DNA of 64,000 nucleotides from Erodium maritimum. Lineage: Eukaryota > Streptophyta > Magnoliopsida > Geraniales > Geraniaceae. The stretch lies in assembly GCA_963921825.1 (NCBI GenBank), contig OY997588.1, forward strand, positions 135,749,203 through 135,813,202. Reading direction: 5' to 3'. The translations under genes and the position numbers were made by a program. The stretch's first letter is position 1, and every line of letters begins with the position of its first letter. Positions 12,201 through 23,664 of the stretch are shown here, in pieces. Below the pieces are notes generated by a model. That model was not told the origin of the DNA and did no database searches. It was given only the letters and a program-made list of their open reading frames with translations.

Positions 12201-13932
12201 AAGGGCAATCTGTATCTAGGAAAGATAACGACACACAAAATTAACTCCTATTTCATCTGGAAGAACTTGAACTATATAATGCAATAGCATTTAAATCACA
12301 AAATAATATGTTAAAATCTTTTTGAAGTGATTTCAAGAGCGCTATACGAACAAACCTGAGTATCATTGGCGTCGGATCCACCATTTGTAAAGAAAGCTTT
12401 TGCCATTTTTCTTGCTGTAAAGGTTTCTAGAAGTTCCTTTGCAAGATCCTGTAACACGAAAGGTATGCTCATAGTGATCAAGAACAAAAGTTTCCAAGAT
12501 GAAGTAAGTTACGATAAAATGAAGAAAAATTCTATGGAGTTTATATAATAGAATATAAAATAAAATGTCAGTGCATGTAAAGGATGCAATGTTCTGTTCA
12601 TCTCTGACAAAATTGAAGTTATGCTCTAAATACCAAAGAAGGTTTTGTAGTACGATTCCAAAATGAATGGTAAAACGGCAACGTCTTCAGCTGTTCAGTA
12701 GCAGCAGAAACAAGTCTAGGTTCATTTCCACCTGCAAATTTAAACAGTATACAACCAATTGAAGTTATTACAAACACAAATATTCACACATATGTATGTA
12801 CATGTACATAGCATGCCTATCCAGATACAGTCAGTCAGCACCAATATCTTGCAGAAAGATTACTACAGCATAGGACGCGAAATACAAATTAGTAGCTGAA
12901 TTTTACAGTTTTTGTTATGAGTAAATACCTAAAGCTGTGCACCATAGACCAGCAAGAGCATCTAGGTACTTCTTGCCATTTGTGTCGTAAACATAGCAAC
13001 CCTAAATCCAATAACAGGAAGTTATATAATTGAAGATTTTTTTTTAAGAAAAAAACATGCAGTTTCATGATTAACTAAGATTAGATTCTAGTTCAACATG
13101 CCTCAGATTTTTCGATAACCAGAGGGTGCAAATCAGTACTATGCCACCCAGCTGTGAAAGGTGCTAGCATATCATGCCCTTTAAACCTGAGATAATATAT
13201 GAAAATATTAGTACATCCTTTGGAAGACAGCGGGGTAAATATTCTTTAGTACACATAAGTACCCTTGAGTATCCGTTGCGTTTTGTGCAGATGTTCCCGG
13301 CATATAGCATCTGTCCAGTAAGGGAATCTGACGGAGATGCTCTTTTGAGCTCCCTGAAGCTGTGGCTTGTCTTGCATATGAACAAATCTGCAAATACATA
13401 TGAAAAAAACAGCACCAATATGCAAAGATGATCAGAATTGAAACACAACATTCAGAGAAGTAGCATCAGAAGGAAAAGATGGTTGGGATTAAAATCATAT
13501 AGACAATTTAATCATGTCTACACAATTAATATAGGAAACATGAGGCCTCAAAACAGACAAATTATGCAACATTATGAGAAATGAAGAACAACATACAAGT
13601 CAGTGAAGCAAATCAGTTGCAACATGAACCAAAAATCAGCTGTGGATTTTCAAAAACAACATCCAAACAAAAAATTAGGCAAAACAAAAAGAAATCATAT
13701 GTAGTCAACAGGAATGCATAAGAAAGAAGAAGAAGAAGAATCTGAAAAGTCAGGCATCATTCGATTCGATTCGATTCGAACTGAGTTGGGTCGATCATAA
13801 ATTGAGAAAAAGAGAGTGATAAACAAAATAAAACGAAGAAGACGGTAATCGAGAGAGAATGTCGATGAGATTAGGAGGGAGAGTCGATACCTGTGAACGG
13901 AGAGTGGATCGGAGGAGGCGATTGATAGCCAT
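9261..13932 (-). CDS. POP2: Gamma-aminobutyrate transaminase, mitochondrial (GABA-T)
   Basis: Class-III PLP-dependent aminotransferase that converts GABA to succinic semialdehyde in the GABA shunt; the plant enzyme uses pyruvate/glyoxylate as acceptor (family knowledge). Coding exons, 5' to 3': 13932-13891, 13387-13263, 13186-13102, 13001-12929, 12731-12634, 12448-12356, 11930-11857, 11779-11741, 11652-11564, 11485-11409, 11309-11235, 10843-10796, 10694-10611, 10516-10429, 10355-10277, 10166-10076, 9986-9908, 9592-9477, 9335-9261. They give 509 aa with phases matching throughout. Residues 1-55 are Arg/Ser-rich and nearly free of acid, as in a mitochondrial presequence. Visible motifs are 'GLWCTALGG', '[13 protein letters not shown]', '[15 protein letters not shown]' and 'PDLVTVAK', whose Lys334 should bind PLP, then '[13 protein letters not shown]'. 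It ends ELKSQQK. Introns after 13102 and 9908 use GC donors. Start chosen as the first Met of the presequence; length fits the family (about 500 aa). Confidence 0.95.
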
Positions 13933-15220
13933 TTTCTCAGACAGTAGCACTGAACAAGACAGAGTTGTTGGCCGTGGCGTTGTTTTGAGTATTTAATATC
14001 GATTGATTTGATGCTGAAATTTATTCTCATTTATTAATAATTGAACAATTAATTATCCTTATCTAGGAAGGACAAATGATCGAGTCTCACGGGTCAACCT
14101 GTACAGAGACCTCTTTTACCATAGTGTGCACTCACTGATTTACCATATATGTCCGGTTGATAATCGCAAATCATTTTTAGAATATTCTTCGATTAAAAGT
14201 ATATATTTATTCCTATTAGATTAGAGTTAGAATTCTGCCGAATCATCAACAACAGGTGGGATAGGATTACTTAAGAGTTTAACCTTGTTTTCTTCCGTCA
14301 GAGTTTTTTTCAGGCATAATATGAACTATTTGATTGACTACTTAAAATAGTTAATCTAATAATTAAGATTCTAACCATAACAACGTATCCAAAATAGTAT
14401 TTTTTTTTTTAAGTGTATAAGATTATAGAGAGTGGAATGATGAATTGGTTTTTGAGTGGAACCATGAATTGGGTTGGGAAGAAGGCACGAGGGACTAGAA
14501 GACAAAAGTAAAATGGGCAGGTAGTGAATACTGAATAGTGGAGGGACATTTTTTTGATATCGTATTATTTTTATTACAGATGTGACGTAGTTATTACCAT
14601 TATTACCGTCGACACAGCAGCCATCTATCGTGAAAAGAAAAGAGCAGTTTAAGAATACAAACAAAAGTGATCTATCTCACAGTCACGTCACAGGGTATTA
14701 AATTCGATATTAATTATTTATTTTCACCGGACACGATTTAGCTCATTAATCAAACAATAGTGCTTTCACAGGCTTGTTCTATAATTTTCAGAATTACCAG
14801 TAATTGCTGCAGCATCACGCCATTAACTACACTGATAAAATGAACAAAATCGATATTTTTAATACGAGGCTTAAACAAATACTATTGAATACGAACGATT
14901 CTGTTATATACTAAATAATAATTAACTACTACTGCAACAGGAAATATCATCAAATGAAAAAGATTAGTGTTAATCATTAATGAAGCGTACAATTTATCCG
15001 GTGTTAACTAATACAGTAACTCTCCACCACAATGTCTAGAGAAAAAAAAAAATGTTGATGCTACCTCGTCATTTACAAACTTGAACAGAAGTTGCCGTGT
15101 CAAATCCAGCCGTGGCAATGGCAAGGGAACAGAAGTTGGTTGTTTAGTGGGCATGTTGACAAGATCACTTGGTCTTTGCTGTCCCACGGGCCACCAACTA
15201 TGGAGCCTTGTCGCTTGAAA
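13933..15220. other. Intergenic region between GABA-T promoter and the S-acyltransferase 3' end
   Basis: Upstream of the GABA-T start is likely leader and promoter (to about 14040). A run of four ATTCG-like units lies in intron 1 nearby (about 13757-13780). 14040-15090 is AT-rich with no recognisable gene or repeat. 15090-15220 is likely 3' UTR of the S-acyltransferase gene. Confidence 0.5.
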
Positions 15221-18200
15221 CTAGTTGAAACCCGAGCCAGTTACGGGGTTATGTTCAGACCCAGACCCCCCGGGAGCAAACACAGGCAGTTGATCCCTTC
15301 TGAACCTAGACTCCCGAGGAAGGTGCCTTTCCTGTCCCTCCCTCGAACCCAAACCCCTTTCCCTATCTCTAACCGGGGCACTCAACAGCGGCCCTCCAAA
15401 GAATATAGAATCCCCAGTGTACATCAACTTCTCCGGTTGCTGTTGCTGACCCCTTGCCCTGACCTCCTCTGCTGCCCCAACAGGCCTTCTGGTGTAACCA
15501 CTACTCTCTGCACTAGAACCTGGCACTGCCATTTGAACGGGCGGTCTGTTCCTTGCTTCTGAAGCCGATACAGGAACCGAAACATACCTCCCAGCTTCTT
15601 GATCCCATACAACAGATGTCCTTTTCACATCTCTCACAAGTAAGGGATCGGTTGTACTTGTACTACTTCCCCTCTGCATGATCTTCTCCTCAAATCCTGA
15701 AGCCTTTGGTGCTAATTGCTGATCATTAACAAATCTTGGACCTAGGCTTGAGGTAGCTGCACTGAAACGGCCCAAATGGTGAGCTTGTGGGAGAGGGCTG
15801 AGTGTGACTGATTCGTGATTGTGGCTTGGACTGCTAAAGCTGCTTACACTTTGAGTCCCGGTTTCGTACTCATCGCGGCTGCCTTGACTTGGAGCGTAAG
15901 AGTGTCTAAACAACTCGCTCTTCATATCTTTATTTGCTCCCATCTCGGTGCTCACACTGCTTCTGACACTCATGTTCCCACTAGAGCTTAAGTCTGTATC
16001 GGGTAAGCGCCGGTTATCAAGCGGACGTAGAACAGAAGATGATGCTCGGGCTTTTGCTGCAGCTCTTGCGGCCTCGTTGGAGTCCAACTTGGCAAGTTTC
16101 CAAGCACTGAGACGGACGGGCCTTTTGGGCCCCTTCATGCCTCTATCCGGAAACCCAGCTGCATCCGGATCAACTGTAGATGGTACCATCCCGGGATCTA
16201 AGTGAGGCACAACTTCATCCTGGGATAACAATAAGAAAGTTGATAAATCTTTTAAATAATAATAAAAAAACGAACAAAGAAGTCACAACCTAGTCTGGAT
16301 AAGCCTTTGATGATCACATGTTAACAATTTGAAATGGGTTTGCTCATATCAATTTCAATACAAAGCGTCCAGTGGATGAAGACACCAAAACCTAGAGCAG
16401 TCTACTCAAGGAATAATTGCAAAAAAGTACCTTGAGGTATTAACTTTTAGCAAATCGTAGCCCTCTTATTTGATGATGGCAAAAAGTGCCACGAACTTGT
16501 CTTTTGTTGCACTTCGTTCCAAAATGACAAATTTACCCTTTTAAAAAAATCAAGTAAAAAACAAAAAATTGAAGGGTAAAATCATCATTTTGAAACAAAT
16601 TGATACAAAGTGCAACAAAAAGACAACCCAGGGTACTCTTTTGCAATTATCTCAATAAACAAATAGAAAGTTGAGGTCAATACCTGATAGTCCACGAATA
16701 CCCTTGGAGGTGTACACCATGCCCCTTTGTATTGCAAACCCATTGAACTTCCTATACTGAGACCGGTTGTAGCAGATCCTGATGGCGAATACAGCACATT
16801 TTGCAATTCTTCATCAGCATCTGCCCCAGCAGGCGCCTCACTCATAGCCCTCATAGCCACAACATACTCATAGGTCGTGATTCCCTTAATAAAAAGAAAC
16901 AATCAATCAATCGCTGTATTACAAAAACGATTACAGCACAAGTCTTTTTTGACACTAACCTTTCTAATCAAAATAATGTGGAAGAAGAAAAGTTCACTCA
17001 GTGGGGCACAAGCTAGAATAGAAACTGCAGTACATACAGCCTATCAAAATGAGATTTAATGTCAGCACAAGAATTCTAAGTCATAGGCACTGAGAATATA
17101 AAGAACCAGGTTTAGCATAAGATGTACCACTACTGTTGCGAATGGGGCAAGGGAGAAACCATTTCCAAGCCTGTCAACAATTTGAGTCTCCATGCTTTTC
17201 TTAACAGCAAAGCAACGCACAAGCACAGCAATGCCAGTTCCAGCTTCAATAGCAAGCTGAACATGAACAAGGATTGTTAATTGTTAGTAACTAAAACTAT
17301 TTTATTAGCCATACTAGTTATTATGAGGTTTAGATGACAATTCTTACCCAAAGAAGACTACAGGCCATGAGAGAGATAAAGGTCACATAGTTTTTTTGCC
17401 CTACACAATTATTAAGCCACTGCACCCATGTTACAAACACACCGAGATTAGTTCCAACAAGACAAAGCTTATGAAACTATGCCTATTACGAAAGCAATTA
17501 AATGATAGACACACAAGGATGTGTGCCTTAAACATACCCGGCAGTGATGATCAAAACCATCTACACATTTATCACAGCTTCTACAGTGTTTGCTGAACTT
17601 GCGCACCTGTGACATGATTAGAACCCGTGGTTTATATATAAGCTACAATTGTAAAATGAATATTCATCGTAGACCTGAATCAGCTTATTATTGGAAAAGC
17701 CGTGTTGAGCTCCTTCACTATAGTTAAAAGTATAAAACTACAATTGGGCCTTCAACTATCAGCTTGAGCTTTCAGTTGAGTTAGTCCTCTAATATGGTAT
17801 CAGAGCCCGGTTCCTCACGGACACGAGTTTGATTCTCATTATCCCCACAATACTAATCATCTATCTATTCATCTTATAGTCCATTATACCAACGAATAAA
17901 AAATCCCTATTAATAATTGTCTCATTTAAATACCTCAGCATTACATAATGTGCAGAACAAAGCATCTTCACTGCTGCCCGGTTGCTCTTCTTGCTGTTTG
18001 CGGCAATCTTCATATACAAACAATGCACAACATATTCCTCCTATATTGAACCCAGATTTGCTAGCTGCAGGATCAACTGGGATATCTGCTCCACCAATAT
18101 CTCCTACAGAGCCTTTTCTGCTAGAGCCAGGAGGTCCGATGGAACTTCTGGAAGCTGATGATGGCGAAGAATGTGCCCCCACGCCAATTTCATCAGACTT

Positions 18201-19645
18201 TCTAGGAAAATCCTTATAATTTGCATTCAGTCTATCAAATTTAGACATGATCCCAGGATCTGCGGGATTAATCGCAGTGCATCTAACATAAAGGATGAAA
18301 ACAAGGAGTGCCTGCAATGCCATGAAAAGAAGAGAAGGAAAATGCATAGGGCTATTGAGTTAGACTAAAAATGGAGGTATTAGTACATGATGTCATTAAA
18401 GTAATGCACAATATGAGGTCAAAAATGGGTAAGACTGAGTCATAACTACAAATTGCATGTAGGAAATATAAGATAATGATCATATCTGGTGCATAACTGC
18501 AAATAGTATAGAGCTTGAATATAAAGAGAAAGTAAATGTATTTACATACCACAGAAGAGTAAGTGCCAATCAAAGCATATTCCCAGATGCGGCCTCCAAC
18601 GAAGGGAGCAAAGAAGGCATAGAATGCAACCACTAGCAAGCAAAATACGGTAATGGCAACAACCTGTACAAGGAGAAGGAGCCTCATTTATAACGAAACA
18701 TATGCAATAAATCAAATGGATATACAATAGAAAAAACAAATTTGTAACATCCGATGGATCTCAGAACACAGGAAAACAACACTTAACGAATGCAGTGGTG
18801 ATAGACATACTATTAAGCTTGCAAGTCAAACTAATCTTTCTGGTTCCTTTTTCATGCACAAAAAGTATTATTGTTCAATCAATATTGTACTGCACGAATC
18901 ACTCAGATGGCTTGTTGATTCTTAAACAAGTAGAATCTGCACACAAGATAATATTCCTACACATTTGAATAGTTACTTGATTAGCACTCACACTAGTTGC
19001 AGAATTAAAGCTTAGATTGTTAGGTACGCTAAAATGTCCTATATAAGAGGCCTGAGTGGGGCTTTGAAACTAATATGGCCTTTCAAATCAATCGGTTCTC
19101 ATCATGTTCAAATTCGACCACCCCTTTCATGCTGTGAAAGGGTTGCGGTGAATCTGGTACTTCCTAGGTTCCCCTAGAGTGTTGGAACTACAACTTTCTA
19201 TGCAAAATAAACTCCATTCTTCTAAGAGGTTCACTGAACTAGAACAGTTACTAGCAACTAACACTGATCAGCCAAAAATCTCAATCATTCCAGGGTTCAG
19301 TAAATAATCACCACATAAAAGTATGTGCCCCTTCCCTAGGGTTAACAGAACTCAAAACATAAAAAATAAATAAAAAGTGCCCAAAACAAGAAACAGACTT
19401 TACTGCAGCATTTTAGCTAGTGGAACAAAAATTGCAGAAAACGAAATCTTACAAACAGAAGGATTGGCAGCAAAGACACAAAATCAATTAGCATTATATT
19501 CTGGATGAAAGCAGAGAAACCCAAATGAAAACTACAGATAAACAATAATGTAGAGCAAATTAGAAGTGAAAAAGACGAATTAGATGCTTTAATCGATAAC
19601 CTGAAAGGTATGAGCAGGTAGTTGCCATCCATGCTTCCTCACCAT
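15221..19645 (-). CDS. DHHC-type protein S-acyltransferase (PAT19/PAT20 type)
   Basis: Integral membrane enzyme that attaches palmitate to cysteines of target proteins. Exons 5' to 3': 19645-19601, 18663-18550, 18311-17934, 17606-17538, 17419-17348, 17256-17128, 17040-16960, 16884-16684, 16219-15221. They encode 695 aa, and every exon is a multiple of three (all introns phase 0). The start [15 protein letters not shown] is typical of the large plant PATs. Membrane segments are seen in exons 2-3 ([30 protein letters not shown]) and in exons 5 and 7. The Cys-rich domain runs from 'FCTLCNAEV' through '[17 protein letters not shown]', with DHHC at residues 198-201 and Cys201 as the acyl carrier. 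TTxE is present as TTYE (299-302). The last exon is a long Ser/Pro-rich cytosolic tail ('[33 protein letters not shown]' region, then low complexity). Closest named relatives by layout and synteny are PAT19 and PAT20. Confidence 0.93.
16413..16650. mobile_element. Small MITE in an intron of the S-acyltransferase gene
   Basis: Ends are inverted ('ataattgcaaaaaagtacc' left, 'gggtactcttttgcaattat' right), with further inverted match around 'gttgcacttcgttccaaaatgacaaatttaccc'. About 240 bp, no coding capacity. The target duplication is not clear. It lies in the last intron, between exons 16684 and 16219. Confidence 0.65.
17740..17900 (+). mobile_element. TRIM/SINE-like retroelement remnant
   Basis: The stretch 'tatcagcttgagctttcagttgagttagtcctctaatatggtatcagagc' is a pattern common in plant miniature LTR elements. 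TGGTATCAGAGC at about 17790 is the usual primer binding site complementary to initiator tRNA-Met. No second LTR is seen, so this is a fragment. It sits in intron 3 of the S-acyltransferase gene. Confidence 0.45.
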
Positions 19646-20105
19646 AACTGCCCAATTCAGAGCCCCCACAAACCCTAGACCCAGAAGAAGAACAGCCCAC
19701 CACCACAGAGATGAAAAGGAGTTTCTTTTGGGAGAAGAAAGGAGGAAAAGCTTTCCTTTTCCACTCTGTACTGTAACCCAAAACAGCCAAGCATAAAGCG
19801 GGAAGTAAATGTACAAAATTTATGGGGGAAATGTGAGAATGTTTCTTCACATAAACTTCATGGGTCTCAGTTTCAGCAAAGAAAAGGAGAGAAAGAAAAA
19901 AGATATCAAGCAAGCTAAACTCCAGAGGGAGAAAAATCCAGTTTGGAGAGATAGAGAGAGATGGGGAGTGAAGAGAAAAGACAGAAATGGAGGAAAAAAG
20001 AACCACAACTGTTGAAGAAACGCTATTGACAAAACTACAAAGCGTTGACAGTGAGTGAGAGAGAGAAGGGATCGCATTATTATATAAAATAAAGTAAATT
20101 AATAA
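19646..20105 (-). promoter_or_regulatory. 5' leader and promoter region of the S-acyltransferase gene
   Basis: Sequence upstream of the ATG at 19645 up to the Harbinger element boundary. It is rich in CT/GA tracts (19880-20070), common in plant 5' leaders. No defined element is assigned. The Harbinger element at 20106 lies within about 460 bp of the start codon and could bound the promoter. Confidence 0.4.
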
Positions 20106-22341
20106 GAGCATGTACAACGGGTCGCACCCGCGTCCTGTGGAGGCCGAAAAACGCGTGCCTGCTCCCCATTTTCGTGCTCCCGCCCCCCTCTGTGCGTGCC
20201 GCGTGCCCAGTCTGCTGCCCGCTGGCCGGTCCCGCTCCCTGCGCGCCCTCGCTGCCATGGCAGCCTGTGGCTGCGCCACGTGGCCCGACCGTTGGCAACG
20301 GTCGGGTTCTAACGGCTATATTTTTTTAAAAAAATCAAAAATCAACAAAAACTAACCCTATAAATACCCATCTTCACTCTCATTTTTTCCACACCACTCT
20401 CTACTTTCACTCTCATCTTCCCAAATTCTCCTCTCTCGTTTCAATTATTCGCGTGAAAAATGTCGGGCGAAGCTGGGTCTCGTGTACATTCAGCTGGTGA
20501 CGAGGTAGGATTCACCGAGGACGAACTGGCACGAGGTTTCAGAGACATTCTAACGGGCAATCGCTCCGTCTCCCCAAACTCGAACCCGGGGTCGAGTTCA
20601 GGTTAGTGCAAACTTATTATTTATGTAACGTAATTTTTGTACTTATTTTATTGTATTAATGCATTGCATTCATTTTTTTGATTAATTATTTACACTTATT
20701 TTATTATTTTATTTTGTAGCACTTAATTTATTGTTTTAAAAAAATTTATCAGGGCAATACCGTCCCCAACAATATCAAATGGCGCCAGGGTTCCAAGTGC
20801 CATCACATTGGACCATGCCCCCACAAGGTTTCCAGATGCCACCGTTCCAAGCACAATCACAATGGGGGATGGGACCCCAATTCTACAACTACGAGGGTCA
20901 TCCACTACCCGACGTACAAACCCCCCAACCATCCTCTGTTGGACCTTCCCAACGACGAGCCCGAGCCCCTACTGCCCGAGCCCAACCCCGAGGGCAACCC
21001 CAAGAACCAGACCCGGAGGGCCGGACATTCAGCAAGCAGGAGGACCATTGGCTCATAACTTGATGGTTGAGTACTACGAAGGACGCCATCAAGGGCAACT
21101 CTCAAACCGGCACCACATTCTGGTGCGAAGTAATGAAGAAATACAACTCGAAGGGAGGTTTCCCAGTGCAACGGTGGGAAGCTATCAAGAAACGTTGGGG
21201 CAGAGGTTCCTTTCAGACAAAGAGGTTCCTCAGCTATTTGAAGAGGTCCAAGGAGGAGAAACCGAGCGGGGCCAACCAGGCAGAGCACATGAAACGTGCG
21301 AAGGAACTGTGGGAGGGGGCAGGGAAAGTGATTAGGAACCACCCACTAAAGTTCGACCTGGATCATTGGGTGGAGAGGCTCGAGGGCGTCTCGAAGTTCA
21401 CTGCCCACGAGGGCACAATGGGAAATGTCCGCCGTCAAGTACGCCAACAACGACAGCGGTTGGATGAGGCTGGGGCTTACAGCTCAACCCCACCCACAAG
21501 CACAGGGGAGGAGGGCACACATATCAGTGGTGAGTCCCAACAACCAGAATGGGGAGGAAGCGAGAACTACGAGGGGACTCAAGTCCCTCTCAGCGACACA
21601 CCGCCATCCCCTGAGGCCGACCCAAGTCCCCCTCGCCGACTGCAAGGGAAGAAGGCATCGAAGGCCGCAAAGAAGGGGACCGTCCTCACGGCCCAAATGT
21701 CTGCCTTCGTCGAGCTGGAACGTTCACGGGTGGATGTTGAACGTTCACGTGGAGAACAACATGTAGAAAGGCATCGCCTGATACAAACATTAACCCAACA
21801 GTGGGAATCAAACCTCGCCACCTACAAGGAGGTTCTGGGGGCGGATACATCTTCCTACGACGAAGAGGCTATGGCAGACCATAAGTTTTTCAAGTCCGAA
21901 CTACGACAACTCATAGCCACCCTTAAAGCCCAAATCAATGAACTTCGACGACAACCCCCACCATCAGATGTCGGCCCAACAGACGATGATTCTTGAACTT
22001 GTATTTTGTTTTGGGTTGTATTAAAATGGGCTGAATAAAATTAGAAGTTCATTTATATTCGTGTTAAATTTATTTATTAATTATTGATTGTCCTTAATTA
22101 TTTATTTCCAAAATTTTTTAAATTATAAACAATTTAAACGGTTTCTGATAACGAATTAAATAAAATAGGAAAATAACAAATAATAATCCAGTCAGCACTA
22201 TTCTGCACTCCCAGGGCCTCAGAGGTCCTTTCTGTTGTAGAACACCCACTTTTCTGCATTCCCACTCCCTGACTTTTGTCCAGTCAGCACAAGGGCCTCA
22301 GGGCCAGGGCCTCACGCAGGGCCGTTCTGTTGTACATGCTC
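20106..22341 (+). mobile_element. PIF/Harbinger element carrying only the Myb-like ORF1
   Basis: Perfect 13-bp terminal inverted repeats GAGCATGTACAAC / GTTGTACATGCTC, flanked by the 3-bp duplication TAA on both sides (20103-20105, 22342-22344), diagnostic of PIF/Harbinger. It contains one plus-strand ORF1 gene (20460-21996) and no transposase. The last ~320 bp (about 22000-22341) match the reverse complement of 62861-63180, the terminus of the transposase-bearing element at the window's right edge. It is therefore a deletion derivative or a two-component partner of that family. Confidence 0.88.
20460..21996 (+). pseudogene. Harbinger ORF1 (Myb/SANT-like, NAM-associated) with one internal stop
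   Basis: In PIF/Harbinger elements ORF1 is a DNA-binding partner that brings the transposase to the TIRs and the nucleus (family knowledge). Exon 1 (20460-20601) starts MSGEAGSRVHSAG. An intron with GT...AG (20602-20752) follows, then exon 2 from 20753. The trihelix/Myb-like region is 'RTFSKQEDHWLIT' followed by 'DAIKGNSQTGTTFWCEVMKKYN', then 'RWEAIKKRWG'. The C-terminal part is basic and coiled ('KSELRQLIATLKAQINELRRQ'). A TGA at 21061-21063 falls inside the Myb-like domain, where relatives have a residue before 'WL', and the same frame continues to 21996. It is either a one-base nonsense pseudogene or, less likely, is read through. Confidence 0.8.
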
Positions 22342-22387
22342 TAACGGTATGTATAAATTGTAAGTATTGGTCGTCCTCTCGTTTTTT

Positions 22388-22800
22388 AGGGAAAACTACT
22401 GACACCTACTCAAAATCATGCCCATTTAACATATGTTTACTCTAAGTTTAAAGTTAACTGATGCATACCCTTCAGTTTCGAAAATGTAACTCAAAACCCT
22501 CTGTCAGCTAAAATGACGAAAATACCCTCAACTACACTTCAATAATTATGTTAAAAAAATTATTTAAAAAAATACTTTTGTTATATATATATATATATAT
22601 TACTTATTAAACGACTTCATTTTTATTTAAAAAAAATATATTTAAAATTTGTCATTGAGGGTATTTTCGTCATTTTAGTTGACAGAAGGGGTTTTTAGTT
22701 ATAAGTCGTAACTTCAGGGTATGCATCAGTTAACTTTAAACTTCAGGGTAAACATCAGTTAAATGGGCATGGTTTTGGGTAGGTATTGGTAGTTTTCCCT
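22388..22800. mobile_element. MITE with very long terminal inverted repeats (MULE-like)
   Basis: The first ~150 bp ('agggaaaactactgacacct...') are the reverse complement of the last ~150 bp ('...aggtattggtagttttccct'), apart from scattered mismatches. A (TA)n run lies at the centre. Flanks are T-rich, so a target duplication cannot be called. Non-coding. Confidence 0.75.
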
Positions 22801-23664
22801 TTTTTTTAAGGGTGGGTATCGTCGTCTTGTTTTTTTTATTGTGACCGATGGTGGTGTTTTTTTTACTGTGATCGATGGTGGTGGGTGTTTCTAGTCTTAT
22901 TGTCTCTTTATAGCGGATGGTGGTGGGCATTCTAAGTCTTGGTCGTTATTTGAGGGGGGGGAGGCGGTAGAAGGAGGACACGATTATCGCTCTAATCCCG
23001 TCCGAGGTTCTGAGGTGGGGATCTTCCGTACTTATTCCGAAATGTCATTTCGCGTGACGAGTGGGTTTTTTCCGATGGACCGGTGGCGGGGCATGGGCTA
23101 CGAGAGAGGCAGGGGCTGCTCCATGGGCGGCGAAGGTGAGAGATCCCCGTCTCTGTGTCGGCTTTGTCGGAGTCGATCTGACAGGGAACCGAGGAGGGTA
23201 TGCCACAGTGAGGGGTCAATAGGAGCGCATGTCGACGTCTGGCTTGGGATGACTCGTTTAGAAGGTATCGCAAGAATTCTCTCTCTTTAAAGGTTTAGTG
23301 CATCGTCAGAGAAAGGAGATGGTCACTGATGGTGGCCATTTCATGATTCCTACTGTACCTCGAAGCGTGGATAAAGAGGGGACAATTAGGTTTTGCGGTG
23401 CTGAAGACATACTGGAGAGACGACGTTGTTAGAGTGGTTCTTGGCGTTGCTCTCAGATCGGACGGAAGATTGGTAGCATCCGATCCACTAGATTGGAAGG
23501 GTCGACAAATACCACCTCCTCGTCGATCGTAGGGTGGTGATGGGTCCACTAAATACCGTCAAGATAATCCCCAACCATTTAGGGAGCCATCATTTACTCA
23601 TTCTTAGGGTCTTCATTGATTCTCCGAGGGAGGAGGACGATCGCTGATTCTATATGGGAGTATA
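22801..23664. other. Unassigned GC-moderate region split by the solo LTR
   Basis: Contains repeated 'gatggtggtg' phrases (22845-22930) and GC-richer DNA to 23664. The sequence continues on the far side of the LTR at 27046. Open frames (22992-23273, 23015-23290) are short and have no recognisable domain. Possibly retroposon sequence. Confidence 0.35.

Noticed and set aside
17790..17802. tRNA-Met gene
   Set aside because: Only the 12-nt primer-binding complement is present; no cloverleaf can be drawn.
19560..20279. Long minus-strand open frame upstream of the S-acyltransferase
   Set aside because: It overlaps exon 1 in a different frame and crosses the Harbinger boundary, with low-complexity residues. 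The in-frame exon chain starts at 19645.
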